Assembly (NCBI RefSeq): GCF_030252325.1
Contig: NZ_CP126981.1
Span: forward strand, 4,898,001 to 4,962,000
Source of the DNA: Candidatus Mycobacterium wuenschmannii
GTDB taxonomy: Bacteria; Actinomycetota; Actinomycetes; Mycobacteriales; Mycobacteriaceae
Reading direction: 5' to 3'
DNA: 64,000 nucleotides
Below the pieces are notes generated by a model that worked only from the letters and a program-made list of their open reading frames with translations, had not been told where the DNA came from and did no database searches. Of this stretch, positions 1 through 11,781 are shown piece after piece (the first letter of the stretch is position 1; each line of letters begins with the position of its first letter). Both the position numbers and the translations under genes were made by a program.

Positions 1-54
1 CCAGTCGCGGGTGACGACGCTGAACCGCTCGAGCCCAGCAGGTACAGATGTCAC
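1..54 (-). CDS. possible N-terminal fragment of a gene cut by the left edge
   Basis: A GTG codon (positions 54-52, minus strand) opens a frame that stays open to the window edge and would encode 18 residues starting VTSVPAGLERFSVV. It lies 36 bases downstream of the TetR gene on the same strand, so it could be the regulator's co-transcribed target. The piece is too short to assign a family, and it could be noncoding. Confidence 0.3.
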   Translation of the reverse strand, partial: MTSVPAGLERFSVVTRDW

Positions 55-90
55 CCGGACATCATGACAACGGGGTCCGACAAGTGACCA

Positions 91-747
91 TCAGCGCTGG
101 TCGGGAGCCACCGCCTTGGCCAGCGGGCCGGGGATGTCCTTCACTCGGGTGATCGCGTCGAGCAACGAATGCGCGCAGGAGTCGCTGAGCTGACCCGAGT
201 CGGTCTCTGGATGGATGATCCGCTGCCGGCAGACCTCGAAGGTCAGCGCCAGCCAGCCGTGGATGACGATGCGGAGGTCGCGTTCGACGTCGGGCTCCAG
301 GCTGCTGCCCGACCCGTCGACCTCGACGATGCGACTCATGATGTGTTCCATCTGGCGGTCCTTGGCCTCGTCGTCGATGCCGAGCAGGACCGGGTCGGAC
401 CGGCCGAGGCCCACGTACGCCGCCCACGCCGCGTGCGGGTGCTCCTGGTGATATTGCATGTACGCGAGGACGCCGCCCCGAACCTCCTCGAAGAGGTTCT
501 GCCCGGGAGTCGGTGGCGTATTCGTGGTTTCGAAGAGTTGGTCGGCCTGGCCCTTGACGACGGCGGCGAAGAACGCGCGCTTGTCCGGGAAGTAGTGGTA
601 CATCAACGCCCGCGAGACACCGGCGCGCTCCGCGATCTCGTCGATGCGGACTTCGTCGTAGGGCCGCTGACCGAAGACTTCCGCGCCCAACGCGAGCAAC
701 TCGGCGCGGCGATCGTCCGGGGATAACCGGCGCCTTGGCGTTCGCAT
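91..747 (-). CDS. TetR-family transcriptional regulator
   Basis: This encodes a 218-residue TetR repressor. An N-terminal helix-turn-helix is visible around residues 10-50 (DEIAERAGVSRALMYHYFPD), followed by an all-helical ligand-binding half with no recognisable specificity. I chose the ATG at 747, which gives MRTPRRRLSPDDRR and puts the DNA-binding helices at the usual distance from the N-terminus. The same frame is open up to 909, but that extension has no family character. The ligand and target are unknown. Targets could be the gene starting at the left edge or the divergent membrane protein at 1099. Confidence 0.85.
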   Translation of the reverse strand: MRTPRRRLSPDDRRAELLALGAEVFGQRPYDEVRIDEIAERAGVSRALMYHYFPDKRAFFAAVVKGQADQLFETTNTPPTPGQNLFEEVRGGVLAYMQYHQEHPHAAWAAYVGLGRSDPVLLGIDDEAKDRQMEHIMSRIVEVDGSGSSLEPDVERDLRIVIHGWLALTFEVCRQRIIHPETDSGQLSDSCAHSLLDAITRVKDIPGPLAKAVAPDQR

Positions 748-1098
748 AGAGCAGATGGTACTTGTCGATGCTTTGCGCTGGCCCGCAACGCTCGCCGAAG
801 TCCTGCAAACTTCCATTTGTCCACGTGTACCGCGCAATGTGGGCCGCATCCTGGGCTGTAGTCGCATGTCTACCGAAGAAATGATGCGCTCAGCGAACGT
901 TCGAACCATGCCGAACGCGGCTTCCTAACGTCGTCCGGTCGACGCGCACCGACGTCCGCGCGGCGCTTGGGCGGTCCGTCACCCGCCGCGCTCCGCTGGG
1001 TGACGGCGGACACGCGCGTGCGCTGGTTTTCGCCGCCGTTGCGCTGGGTATATGCGATTCGCGCAAGGGGATGCGTGTAGCGGCGATAGAGGTTCGAG
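748..1098. other. 351-base divergent intergenic region with hairpin and SigF promoter
   Basis: No convincing gene lies between the TetR gene and the membrane protein gene. The stretch holds a stem-loop with a 9-bp perfect stem (976-984 pairing with 998-1006, loop of 13 bases) and a SigF-type promoter (see 1026-1051). The hairpin has no following T run and no gene reads into it from either side, so a terminator role is not obvious. Confidence 0.5.
1026..1051 (+). promoter_or_regulatory. SigF-dependent promoter
   Basis: GTTT at 1026-1029 and GGGTAT at 1046-1051 are separated by 16 bases. This fits the mycobacterial SigF consensus (GTTT, 15-17 bases, GGGTAT) exactly. The -10 lies 47 bases upstream of the ATG at 1099. 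sigF itself is 1 kb downstream. Confidence 0.75.
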
Positions 1099-1482
1099 AT
1101 GACGACTCAACAACACTCCAGCACGGGCGACCGCCTCGGGCGAGTCGACAACGAAGTGCACCACGCCATTCGCTATGCGGTGCTGGCCGGATTGACGGGC
1201 GTCGGATACCTCATCGTCGGAGCCCTGTGGGACAGCACGTGTCAGGGCAAGTTCTCCGTCGACACCGCCGCCTGCGGTGCGCCGCAACTGACCATCCTGG
1301 CGTTCGGCGGCCCGGTAATTCTGCTGGTTGCCGCGGTCTGGGCGTTCGTCCGCACCTACCGCGTCTGGCGTGACCACGGCACCTGGTGGGCCTGGCAGGG
1401 TGCCGGCTGGTTGCTGATGGTCCTGATGCTGGTGACGCTTACGATGGGTGCACCGATCGTCGGACCGGTGCTCGCCGGCTGA
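1099..1482 (+). CDS. small three-helix membrane protein, SigF-associated
   Basis: A 127-residue protein with three hydrophobic segments, at about residues 26-43 (YAVLAGLTGVGYLIVGAL), 66-85 (ILAFGGPVILLVAAVWAF) and 103-122 (GWLLMVLMLVTLTMGAP). Two cysteines sit in the loop between the first two helices. No enzymatic motif is visible. It reads toward usfX-sigF and has its own SigF-type promoter, so it is probably a stress or stationary-phase membrane protein. M. tuberculosis also has small membrane-protein genes just upstream of usfX; I cannot say which is the ortholog. Confidence 0.75.
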   Translation: MTTQQHSSTGDRLGRVDNEVHHAIRYAVLAGLTGVGYLIVGALWDSTCQGKFSVDTAACGAPQLTILAFGGPVILLVAAVWAFVRTYRVWRDHGTWWAWQGAGWLLMVLMLVTLTMGAPIVGPVLAG

Positions 1483-1515
1483 AGCCTCCACTCGCGCACA
1501 TCACAGCTCGTTCTG

Positions 1516-1541
1516 GTTTGATGTCAACGCGGTTGTGGGTA
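1516..1541 (+). promoter_or_regulatory. SigF-dependent autoregulatory promoter of usfX-sigF
   Basis: GTTT at 1516-1519, a 17-base spacer, then GGGTAC from 1537. This matches the SigF consensus except for the last base of the -10. It lies about 170 bases upstream of the usfX start at 1715. SigF autoregulation through a promoter upstream of usfX is established in mycobacteria. Confidence 0.7.
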
Positions 1542-1714
1542 CCTGCTCGGCGAACACGAGAGCATTTCGGCGGATGGTCCGCTGGTCACCTGAGTAACGG
1601 GTGACGACATCACGAATGCGACGAAACGAATGGCATGCGTATTACCTGGCGGCGATCATGACTAACCAGCTCGAACGCGAGGGTACTGTCAGTCAAACAA
1701 TGCTGGGAGGCTCG

Positions 1715-2134
1715 ATGACCGCTGCTGCGAAGCCGGCGAAAGATCAGCAACGCGGCGATCGCGCCATCGAGCTCCGAGTGGCAGCGACTCTAGAAAACCT
1801 GGCCGTGCTGCGCACCTTGGTCGGCGCGGTCGGCACCTTCGAGGATCTCGACTTCGACGCGGTGGCCGATCTGCGGCTCGCGGTCGACGAGGTCTGCACG
1901 AGGCTGATTCGCTCGGCCGTCCCCGGCGCCACCCTGGAAATCGTCATCGATCCGCACGACGACGAGTTGCGGGTCGAGGCATCGACGGCGTGCACCACCG
2001 AGGACGTGGTGACCCCCGGCAGTTTCAGTTGGCATGTGTTGACCTCGCTGGCCGACGACGTGCAGACATCCCGCAACGGCGACGGCGTATTCGGCGTCAC
2101 CCTGACCGCGCGACGGGCGGGCACTCCCAGGTGA
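1715..2134 (+). CDS. usfX: anti-sigma factor UsfX (RsbW)
   Basis: A 139-residue anti-SigF factor with an RsbW/SpoIIAB-type histidine-kinase-like ATPase fold. The block FEDLDFDAVADLRLAVDEVC carries the N-box region, and the C-terminal part has the conserved SFSWHVLTSLADDVQT. It is very close to M. tuberculosis UsfX (Rv3287c). It binds SigF and keeps it off RNA polymerase until anti-anti-sigma factors displace it. I chose the ATG at 1715 because GGGAGG lies about 5 bases upstream and the product matches the family length; the frame extends to 1601 without family similarity. Its TGA overlaps the GTG of sigF, indicating translational coupling. Confidence 0.93.
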   Translation: MTAAAKPAKDQQRGDRAIELRVAATLENLAVLRTLVGAVGTFEDLDFDAVADLRLAVDEVCTRLIRSAVPGATLEIVIDPHDDELRVEASTACTTEDVVTPGSFSWHVLTSLADDVQTSRNGDGVFGVTLTARRAGTPR

Positions 2135-2922
2135 CAGCGCGAGCTGTCGGCAGTTCGAAGTCCTCACGACCCAACGAGTACGCCGACGTTCCCGACATGT
2201 TCCGTGAGCTGGCTACGCTCGACGCCGACTCATCGGATTTCCAGCGCCACCGCGACAAGATCGTTCAGCGCTGCCTGCCGCTGGCCGACCACATCGCCCG
2301 CCGCTTCGAAGGACGCGGCGAACCGCGCGACGACCTGGTTCAGGTGGCGCGCGTCGGGCTGGTCAATGCGGTGGCCCGGTTCGACGTCGAAACCGGCTCT
2401 GACTTCGTCTCGTTCGCGGTCCCCACGATCATGGGTGAGGTCCGCCGGCACTTCCGGGACAACAGCTGGTCGGTGAAGGTTCCGCGCCGCCTGAAGGAAC
2501 TCCACCTGCGGCTGGGGACCGCGACCGCGGACCTGTCGCAACGGCTGGGCCGCGCGCCGACGGCGACCGAGTTGTCGCAGGAACTGGAGATGGACCGCAC
2601 CGAGGTCATCGAAGGCCTGGTGGCGGGCAGCTCGTACAACACACTGTCCATCGACAGCGGCGGCGGCAGCGGCGACGAAGAGGCTCGGGCGATCGCTGAC
2701 ACCCTCGGTGACGTGGATACCGGCCTGGAACGCATCGAGAACCGTGAGGCGCTCCGGCCCCTCCTCGAGGGACTGCCGGAGCGGGAGCGCACCGTGCTCG
2801 TCCTCAGGTTCTTCGACTCGATGACGCAGACTCAGATCGCCGAGCGCGTCGGCATCTCGCAAATGCACGTCTCGCGGCTGCTGGCGAAATCGCTTGCGCG
2901 ACTACGGGACGAGCTCGAATAG
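2131..2922 (+). CDS. sigF: RNA polymerase sigma factor SigF
   Basis: A 263-residue SigB/SigF-family sigma factor, nearly identical in its core to M. tuberculosis SigF (Rv3286c). Region 2 is visible as DLVQVARVGLVNAVARFD and FVSFAVPTIMGEVRRHFRDN; region 4 as MTQTQIAERVGISQMHVSRL near the C-terminus. The GTG at 2131 overlaps the usfX stop (GTGA) and gives the family N-terminus VTARAVGSS. It directs stress and stationary-phase transcription and is held by UsfX. Its last 21 bases overlap the convergent STAS-domain gene. Confidence 0.95.
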   Translation: MTARAVGSSKSSRPNEYADVPDMFRELATLDADSSDFQRHRDKIVQRCLPLADHIARRFEGRGEPRDDLVQVARVGLVNAVARFDVETGSDFVSFAVPTIMGEVRRHFRDNSWSVKVPRRLKELHLRLGTATADLSQRLGRAPTATELSQELEMDRTEVIEGLVAGSSYNTLSIDSGGGSGDEEARAIADTLGDVDTGLERIENREALRPLLEGLPERERTVLVLRFFDSMTQTQIAERVGISQMHVSRLLAKSLARLRDELE

Positions 2923-3348
2923 CCGACCCGGCTCGTCTCCGTCCGTGTCCGGCATTGCATGCACCGACTTGATCAATGGCAGGGTGCAGTCGGGGTCGCA
3001 GATCCGCAGCAGCCGTGACACCGCCTTGCTCGGCACCACCGCCCAGCGCAGGTTGGCGCCCGCGCACTTGACGTTGATCAGGTGCAGCGCCGAAAACCCT
3101 GCTGTGCCAAAGAATTTCAGGCCACTTAGGTCCAGGATCAAAGGTGTCGAGTGCGTGATGCAGAGATCGAAGTAGTCGGCGAGGTGAGTGGCGTTGGACG
3201 CGTCGAGCTCACCGTGAGCGGTGACGATTACCCGGGCGGTGTCCCACTCGGCGCTGAAGCGCGCCGAGTGGTCCTCCCATGCGGGTGGTGGAAGCGCCAC
3301 GTTCGTTCCTCGAACCGGCGTCGCTGAAATAGGACCTAAAACAAACAT
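2902..3348 (-). CDS. STAS-domain protein, candidate anti-anti-sigma factor
   Basis: A 148-residue protein with one STAS domain from about residue 35 (RVIVTAHGELDASNATHLAD) to the end. The antagonist motif region reads LILDLSGLKFFGTAGFSAL. In RsbV-type proteins the phosphorylated Ser/Thr is in this loop; here a Thr (GTAG) occupies the usual Asp-Ser position. The ATG at 3348 has a GGAG about 8 bases upstream. It converges on sigF with a 21-base overlap, which suggests it acts on UsfX. This is inference: some single-STAS proteins act through redox or nucleotide binding instead. Confidence 0.8.
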   Translation of the reverse strand: MFVLGPISATPVRGTNVALPPPAWEDHSARFSAEWDTARVIVTAHGELDASNATHLADYFDLCITHSTPLILDLSGLKFFGTAGFSALHLINVKCAGANLRWAVVPSKAVSRLLRICDPDCTLPLIKSVHAMPDTDGDEPGRLFELVP

Positions 3349-3550
3349 CGTGTGACTCCATCAGTCGACAAAGCGTGCTGTGGATCACGTCAAGCGGATT
3401 TTGGTGCCGCGCGCGAGGAGAGTTCGGGAGGCCGATCTCCCCTTACGTCAATTAACGCTTTTTCCGGCGGCTGGAAACTCAACCTCGTTAAAACACTACT
3501 CCGGCCACTGTGGGCCGACAACATCTGAGCGTCTTTCAAAGAAAGCCTGA

Positions 3551-3886
3551 TCAGCGCGAATTCTTCGGGGGCGGGGCGACCGCGGCGGCGAACCGCCGGA
3601 CCGACTCGACGGCGGCATCGGCCGCGTCACGGTGGCCGATGCGCGCCCGCGCGGCGACGTCGCCGGTGGCCGGATCCAGCGTCACCTCGGCCAGCAACTC
3701 GCCGGTCGTGGGTTCGCACACCGCCCACGCGTAACGCGCATCCGATGCCCAGGCGGCGTCGCTGCGCGCGACATGGTCAGGATCGGACGCACCGAGTTCG
3801 GCCAGCGCGGGCCGGTCGTCGATACGGTCGTCGGCGCGCAGCCCGCGCAGGTACCACTGCCCGGCGTTGATCTCGATCGGATCCAT
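3551..3886 (-). CDS. short GNAT-like conserved protein
   Basis: A 111-residue protein. The centre (YAWAVCEPTTGELLAEVTLD) resembles the beta-hairpin entering a GNAT acetyltransferase fold (RimJ type), but the acetyl-CoA-binding RxxGxG/A loop is not visible and the protein ends after about half a normal GNAT domain. It may be a degraded GNAT enzyme or an unrelated small protein. It lies 21 bases downstream of accA3 on the same strand and could be co-transcribed. Confidence 0.65.
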   Translation of the reverse strand: MDPIEINAGQWYLRGLRADDRIDDRPALAELGASDPDHVARSDAAWASDARYAWAVCEPTTGELLAEVTLDPATGDVAARARIGHRDAADAAVESVRRFAAAVAPPPKNSR

Positions 3887-3907
3887 CGTCGCCGGAGGTA
3901 AACCGAG

Positions 3908-5755
<1,848 letters not shown>

Positions 5756-5813
5756 TTACAAGTCGTTTCCGGGGTAGCTTATGCGGCGCGCCGTGAGAGG
5801 CGAGACCCGGTGT

Positions 5814-6238
5814 CTACTTCGACGCGGACTCCCGCAGTCGCCGCTTGATTCGGGCCAGCATCGCCGACATTCCGCGCAGCCGAAGGGGGCTGATCAACTC
5901 CGCCAAACCCAGATCGCTGTAGAAGTCCTCGGGCACCGCGAGGATGTCGGCGGCGGGCTGCTCGTCGAGACCGGTCGCCAGGATCGACGCGAAACCGCGG
6001 GTGGTCGGGGCCTCGACGGGCGCACTGAAATACAGCCGTACGCGGTCCGGGTCGTCGGCGTCGACATGGAGGAACAGCGGTGACTGGCACTCCGGCACCG
6101 GCTCCATCGCGGCCTCCTCCAACGAGGACGGCAGCGCGGGAAGCTCGTCGGCGAATTCCAGCAGCAGCCTCAGCTTGTCCTGGCCTTGGACTTCGGCGAA
6201 GTCGGAGAGCACCTCGGCCAGCGGTGCGGGCATGCTCA

Positions 6239-6239
<1 letters not shown>
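5814..6239 (-). CDS. SufE-family Fe-S assembly sulfur acceptor
   Basis: A 141-residue SufE/CsdE-family protein (M. tuberculosis Rv3284). The conserved [13 protein letters not shown] carries the acceptor Cys, followed by the family block [20 protein letters not shown]. It accepts persulfide from a cysteine desulfurase and stimulates Fe-S cluster assembly. The ATG at 6239 overlaps the stop of sseA (ATGA), so it is translationally coupled to a sulfurtransferase, which fits sulfur trafficking. The same frame is open upstream inside sseA, but that part is a shadow. Confidence 0.88.
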
Positions 6240-7141
<902 letters not shown>

Positions 7142-7211
7142 GTTGTGAGCCTACCTGCCGGCGCGAAGTTGCCGATGGGGCTGCGGGTCTGTCCGTCTTA
7201 CGATTTCGTGC

Positions 7212-7922
7212 GTGGCCCTTGCGATTGTGATGCTGCTGATCTTCGTCCCGCTCGGGCTGGTCATGATCTTCAAACCGAAGCCGATGTGGTGGGCGCTGTC
7301 GTCGTGGAAGTTCAAGAATCCCGAAGCCAACGAGCCCAGCGAGGCCGGCTACCTGATGACGCGATTGAGCGGCATCATGACGATCGGCGTTGCCATTTTC
7401 TTGGTGATGCTGACCGCGCGCACGCCGAGCCAGCGATTCGCGCCGCCGGTGCGGTCGACGACGCCGACGAGTCCAACGGCGACCAAGACCTATGCGCCGC
7501 AGGATCGTGGCGAGATCCCGATAGTGGGCTACCAGTTGATGGCTACCAACAAGGGTAAGCAGTACCTCACCATCTCCTACCTGACACCCCAGGATGCCGA
7601 TGCCGTTGCCGGAGGGATGAACACCGCCCCGAACCGGGGGTGCGAGGTGGTGCAAACAGTCAACGGGATCGGAACCGGCACGGTCACCGTCGATCTGAGG
7701 TTGTCCTGGTCGAACCCGAACGGCTACTACACGGCACGCGACGACGAGCGCTGTCGGGTGACAGGCCGCTGGTCGCCGTACGGGGCCAGCACGATGGTCA
7801 GTACTGAAATCGACCCGGCGGCAAGCGTTTTCACGAACGGCGACATCGTGAACTACGAGGGCCAGGTCGTGGCCAAGGCGGCAGCGGGCAACGCCGTACC
7901 GAAGCTGGCCGGCACGCCCTAG
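7212..7922 (+). CDS. membrane-anchored protein with extracytoplasmic domain
   Basis: A 236-residue protein that I do not recognise. Two hydrophobic segments lie at about residues 2-20 ([19 protein letters not shown]) and 53-68 ([16 protein letters not shown]), with a WW-containing loop between them. A Pro/Thr/Ser-rich linker (about 75-95) leads into a roughly 135-residue globular domain with two Cys (GCEVVQ and RCRVTG) that could form a disulfide outside the membrane. The start is the GTG at 7212. It is an isolated plus-strand gene inside a minus-strand cluster and overlaps the end of maf by 4 bases. Confidence 0.75.
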   Translation: MALAIVMLLIFVPLGLVMIFKPKPMWWALSSWKFKNPEANEPSEAGYLMTRLSGIMTIGVAIFLVMLTARTPSQRFAPPVRSTTPTSPTATKTYAPQDRGEIPIVGYQLMATNKGKQYLTISYLTPQDADAVAGGMNTAPNRGCEVVQTVNGIGTGTVTVDLRLSWSNPNGYYTARDDERCRVTGRWSPYGASTMVSTEIDPAASVFTNGDIVNYEGQVVAKAAAGNAVPKLAGTP

Positions 7923-8563
7923 CCTGCGACCGGGTTGCCCGCCCACAGGTCGGCGATCGAGACGCCGACGCGCTGCAGCAGCGCCCGGGTCTGCGGCAGA
8001 CTCAGGCCGATCACATTGGACGGGTCGCCCTCGATGCGGTCGACGAACCAGCCGCCCAGCCCGTCGATGGTGAATGCGCCTGCGACGCCGAGGGATTCGC
8101 CGCTGGCCAGGTAGGTGTCCAGGTCGGCCGCCGTCGGCGTCGCGAAATGAACTGTGGTGTAGAAGGATTCGGCCGCCTGGGTGGTCAGGCCGTCGAGCAG
8201 TCGGATCAGGCAGTGCCCGGTGTGCAGCTGGCCGGACCGGCCGCCCATCGACTGCCACTCCCGGCGCGCCGCATCGATCGACGCGGGCTTGCCGGCCAGT
8301 CGCCCGTCGATGTAGAGCATCGAATCACAGCCGATGACAACGCAATTCGCGGCCACGTCGGCGTCAAGCAGCGTCACGACGTGCTCGGCTTTCGCTTGCG
8401 CGAGGCTGAGCACCACATCACCTGGGGCGGCTCCAGTGCCCAGAGCGGCGATGATCGCATCCTCGTCGACGCCGGAGACCACGACAATTGGGTCGACCCC
8501 GGCCTGGCGCAGCACTCGTCGTCGACCCTCGGACGCCGACCCGAGGACGAGGCGAGGAGTCAC
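7919..8563 (-). CDS. maf: Maf/YhdE nucleotide pyrophosphatase
   Basis: A 214-residue Maf-family house-cleaning nucleotide pyrophosphatase. The N-terminal [14 protein letters not shown] matches the Maf nucleotide-binding loop; [12 protein letters not shown] carries a conserved Asp, and [16 protein letters not shown] is a C-terminal signature. The family hydrolyses non-canonical or m5-type nucleoside triphosphates. The GTG at 8563 overlaps the accE5 stop (GTGA) and matches family length; the open frame continues to 8650 without similarity. It is the last gene of the accD5-accE5-maf unit, as in M. tuberculosis (Rv3282). Confidence 0.92.
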   Translation of the reverse strand: MTPRLVLGSASEGRRRVLRQAGVDPIVVVSGVDEDAIIAALGTGAAPGDVVLSLAQAKAEHVVTLLDADVAANCVVIGCDSMLYIDGRLAGKPASIDAARREWQSMGGRSGQLHTGHCLIRLLDGLTTQAAESFYTTVHFATPTAADLDTYLASGESLGVAGAFTIDGLGGWFVDRIEGDPSNVIGLSLPQTRALLQRVGVSIADLWAGNPVAG

Positions 8564-8811
8564 CGACCCCGTAAGTGGGCCCGCTGCTGCAGGCTCATGC
8601 GCTGCCAGCTGTGGACGGCGTAGCGCAGCTTGTCGACAGGCATTCCCCACCGGGAGAACTCCGGCTCGCCCTGGACGCCCGGCCCGCCGGACGCGCCGGC
8701 CAGCACCGCGATCAGCGCGGCGACCTCGACGTCGGTCGGGTTGCCCTTGACCACCTGGATGTGCGGTGCCTGCGCCTGCTCGGCCTCGGGGGCCGCGTTT
8801 TCGTCCGTCAT
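8560..8811 (-). CDS. accE5: acyl-CoA carboxylase epsilon subunit AccE5
   Basis: An 83-residue epsilon subunit. The N-terminal part is Ala/Glu-rich ([13 protein letters not shown]), then the conserved core [20 protein letters not shown] and the Trp-containing [12 protein letters not shown]. It binds AccD5-AccA3 and stimulates carboxylation of propionyl-CoA and acetyl-CoA. It overlaps accD5 upstream (ATGA) and maf downstream (GTGA), so the three genes are a tightly coupled operon. Confidence 0.95.
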   Translation of the reverse strand: MTDENAAPEAEQAQAPHIQVVKGNPTDVEVAALIAVLAGASGGPGVQGEPEFSRWGMPVDKLRYAVHSWQRMSLQQRAHLRGR

Positions 8812-10448
8812 AGCGGAATGTTCCCGTGCTTCTTCGGCGGCACCTGAGCGATCTTGCGCTCGAGCAACCGCAGCGCCGTGCCGATGTAGCCGCGGGTGTG
8901 CGACGGCGGGATCACCGCGTCCACGTAGCCGCGCTCGGCGGCGATGTACGGGTTGACCAACGTGTCCTCGTACTCCTGCTGCAGCTCCAGCCGCAGCGCG
9001 TCGACGTCCTCGCCGTTGGCGGCGGCCTCCTTGAGCTTCTGCCGGTAGACGAAGCCGACCGCGCCCGAGGCGCCCATCACCGCGATCTGCGCCGTCGGCC
9101 AGGCCACGTTGACGTCACAGCCCATATCCTTGGACCCCATCACGCAGTACGCGCCCCCGTAGGCCTTGCGGGTGATCACGGTGATCTTGGGGACGGTGGC
9201 CTCGCCGTAGGCGTACAGCAGCTTGGCGCCGCGGCGGATGATGCCGTTGTATTCCTGGCCGGTGCCCGGCAGGAAGCCCGGCACGTCGACCAGCATGACG
9301 ATCGGGATGTTGAAGCAGTCGCAGGTGCGCACGAAACGGGCGGCCTTTTCGGAGGCGTTGATGTCCAGGCAGCCGGCGAACTGGGTGGGCTGGTTGGCGA
9401 CGATGCCCACCGTCCGGCCCTCGATGCGGCCGAACCCGACGACGATGTTCTGGGCGTAGCCCTCCTGGATCTCCAGGAACTCGTCGTCGTCGAGGATCCG
9501 CCGGATCACCTCGTGCATGTCATACGGCTGGTTGGCCGAGTCCGGGATCAATGTGTCGAGCTCGAGGTCTTCCTCGGTGAGGTTGTCCTCGATGGCGCCC
9601 TCGGGGATGGCCGCCGGATACCGGGGCGCGTCGGTGAAGTTGTTCGGCGGCAGGTAGCTGAGCAGGTCGCGGACGTAGTCGAGGGCGTCCTGTTCGCCGG
9701 AGGCGACGTAATGCACCGTGCCCGACTTGGACATGTGGGTGTGCGCGCCACCCAGTTCCTCCATCGTGACGTCCTCGCCGGTGACGGTCTTGATGACGTC
9801 GGGTCCGGTGATGAACATCTGGCTGGTCTGGTCGACCATGATGACGAAGTCGGTGAGCGCGGGGGAGTAGACGTGGCCTCCCGCGGCGGCACCCAGGATC
9901 AGCGAGATCTGCGGGATGACGCCGGAGGCCAGGATGTTGTTGCGGAAGATCCGGCTGTAGAGGCCGAGCGAGACGACGCCCTCCTGGATCCGGGCGCCGG
10001 CGCCGTCGTTGATGCCGATCAGCGGGCGGCCGGTCTTGACGGCCAATTCCTGGACCTTGACGATCTTCTCGCCGTAGACCTCGCCGAGGCTGCCGCCGAA
10101 GACTGTGGCGTCCTGGCTGAAGACGCAGACGTCGCGGCCGTCGATGGTGCCGTAGCCGGTGACCACCCCGTCGCCGAGCGGCCGGTTCTTCTCCAGCCCG
10201 AAGTTGGTGCTCCGGTGGCGGGCCAGCGCGTCGAGTTCGACGAACGAGCCCTCGTCCAGCAGCGCGGTAATGCGTTCGCGCGCAGTGAGTTTGCCCTTTT
10301 CGTGCACTCGCTCGACGGCGGCCTCACCGACCGGGTGTAGCGACTCTTCACTGCGCTTGCGCAGTTCGGCAAGCTTGCCCGCAGTGGTGTGGATGTCGAT
10401 CTCGTGCTCGGCGTGTGCCTCGACCGAAGTATCGGAGGTGCTCGTCAT
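8808..10448 (-). CDS. accD5: propionyl-CoA carboxylase beta subunit AccD5
   Basis: A 546-residue carboxyltransferase beta subunit. Two crotonase-like halves are visible: the N-terminal half with [14 protein letters not shown] and [17 protein letters not shown], and the C-terminal half with [20 protein letters not shown] and [12 protein letters not shown]. These glycine-rich turns form the oxyanion holes for acyl-CoA and carboxybiotin. With AccA3 and AccE5 it makes methylmalonyl-CoA from propionyl-CoA for methyl-branched lipids. Methylmalonyl-CoA can also enter a B12-dependent mutase, relevant to the cobalamin genes nearby. The start is the ATG at 10448. Confidence 0.96.
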   Translation of the reverse strand: MTSTSDTSVEAHAEHEIDIHTTAGKLAELRKRSEESLHPVGEAAVERVHEKGKLTARERITALLDEGSFVELDALARHRSTNFGLEKNRPLGDGVVTGYGTIDGRDVCVFSQDATVFGGSLGEVYGEKIVKVQELAVKTGRPLIGINDGAGARIQEGVVSLGLYSRIFRNNILASGVIPQISLILGAAAGGHVYSPALTDFVIMVDQTSQMFITGPDVIKTVTGEDVTMEELGGAHTHMSKSGTVHYVASGEQDALDYVRDLLSYLPPNNFTDAPRYPAAIPEGAIEDNLTEEDLELDTLIPDSANQPYDMHEVIRRILDDDEFLEIQEGYAQNIVVGFGRIEGRTVGIVANQPTQFAGCLDINASEKAARFVRTCDCFNIPIVMLVDVPGFLPGTGQEYNGIIRRGAKLLYAYGEATVPKITVITRKAYGGAYCVMGSKDMGCDVNVAWPTAQIAVMGASGAVGFVYRQKLKEAAANGEDVDALRLELQQEYEDTLVNPYIAAERGYVDAVIPPSHTRGYIGTALRLLERKIAQVPPKKHGNIPL

Positions 10449-10611
10449 GGCTGCGATCTTAGCGGTCCCTTAAATTCCGGCCCTCACCCCGCACCCGCGA
10501 CGCGACGCCGTGTCCGCGGACCGGATGTTTGGTTGTGCTGACCAGCGAAGGTAATCTTCGTCACTTGTCACCTTGTTTGTCCCATGTGGGATCAGGGTCG
10601 GAGGAACGCCC

Positions 10612-11778
10612 GTGAAGTCGGAGAGCGCACGCCTGCTGCGACAGTGGTGGGACGAACCTGGCGACTACAGCTGGGTGGTCGAGTTCTATCGGCGACGCGG
10701 CCTGATGAAAGCGCTCCGCGGGGCCAATGTCGCCGGTGGTGTGGTGACTGCGCTGGGCACGGTCTACCTCTATTTCGAAGACCTGATTCAGCCCCACTGG
10801 CTGAGTCACGCGATAGTCGCCTGGATGGTGGTCAGCTCCGTGGGCTGGGCACTGTATTGGTGGTTCTTCCCGTGGCCGAGCGCGCGGCAGGCGGCGCTGT
10901 TATTCGCGTTCGCCGACGTCGGCGTCGCGATCGCGACCGGTCTGCACGCCGACCCGCTGGCGGCGCTGAGCACCACGCCGCTGTTCGCCCTGCCGGGCGC
11001 ATGCATCATGTTCTACTTCGGGGCGCGCACCAATGCCGCGCACATGGCCTTCGCGTCAGCGACGATCCTGTCCGCGGCGACGTGGCTGGCGCTCTCCGAT
11101 CGCCCGGACTCGATAGCGGTGGCGTTGGCCAAAGGACTCGTCGCTCTCACCGTCGCGGTCGCGATCCTTCCCCCGATCCACTTCGGCTTCTGGCTGATCC
11201 GCAGCAACTCGATCGAGTCGCTCACCGACCCGCTCACCGAGTTGGCCAATCGCCGCGGGCTGGCGAACTACCTGGACCGCAAGCTCGACACGTTGGCCGC
11301 GTCGTCACAGCCGTTGTGCGTGTTCGTGATCGACCTCGACGGGTTCAAGAACATCAACGACATCTACGGCCACAAGATCGGCGACACCGTGATCGCACGG
11401 ACCGCCGACCAGATCCGCATCGCGGTCGGCCCATCGGCGTTCGTCGCGCGCACCGGAGGCGAGGAGTTCGTCGTTCTCGACCTGCTGACCCTGCAGTCCG
11501 CGGCCGGCATCGCCGAGCGCATGCGCGCCGCGATCGAGGCGCCGGAGACGCCGAAGGCCACCGCGAGCATCGGGGTCGCGACCGGTGACATCGACACCGT
11601 CGCGGCCTTTGAGGCAATTCACGCCACCGCCGACGAGACGATGTACGCAGCAAAGCGCAACGGCGGCAACCGCATTGCGCTGGCCGGTGCGATCGACGGC
11701 GTGGCTCAAGACGGCGTGAAGGACGAAATACCCTTCCGACCAACGGGTCTCACCGAGCAAACCGAGATCGGCGCCTGA
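10612..11778 (+). CDS. membrane GGDEF diguanylate cyclase
   Basis: A 388-residue protein with about six transmembrane helices (residues 30-195) followed by a GGDEF domain. The active-site motif is GGEEF at residues 282-286, preceded by FVIDLDGFKNINDIYGHKIG, so it should make cyclic di-GMP from GTP. No RxxD inhibitory site is seen just upstream of GGEEF, and no EAL domain is attached. I chose the GTG at 10612, which has GGAGG about 8 bases upstream; an in-frame start at 10573 lacks this. It sits 3 bases before birA. The cue sensed by the membrane part is unknown. Confidence 0.9.
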   Translation: MKSESARLLRQWWDEPGDYSWVVEFYRRRGLMKALRGANVAGGVVTALGTVYLYFEDLIQPHWLSHAIVAWMVVSSVGWALYWWFFPWPSARQAALLFAFADVGVAIATGLHADPLAALSTTPLFALPGACIMFYFGARTNAAHMAFASATILSAATWLALSDRPDSIAVALAKGLVALTVAVAILPPIHFGFWLIRSNSIESLTDPLTELANRRGLANYLDRKLDTLAASSQPLCVFVIDLDGFKNINDIYGHKIGDTVIARTADQIRIAVGPSAFVARTGGEEFVVLDLLTLQSAAGIAERMRAAIEAPETPKATASIGVATGDIDTVAAFEAIHATADETMYAAKRNGGNRIALAGAIDGVAQDGVKDEIPFRPTGLTEQTEIGA

Positions 11779-11781
11779 CGG

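Noticed and set aside
8826-10340. Plus-strand open frame of 504 codons opposite accD5
   Set aside because: Shadow of accD5; no domain features and biased composition.
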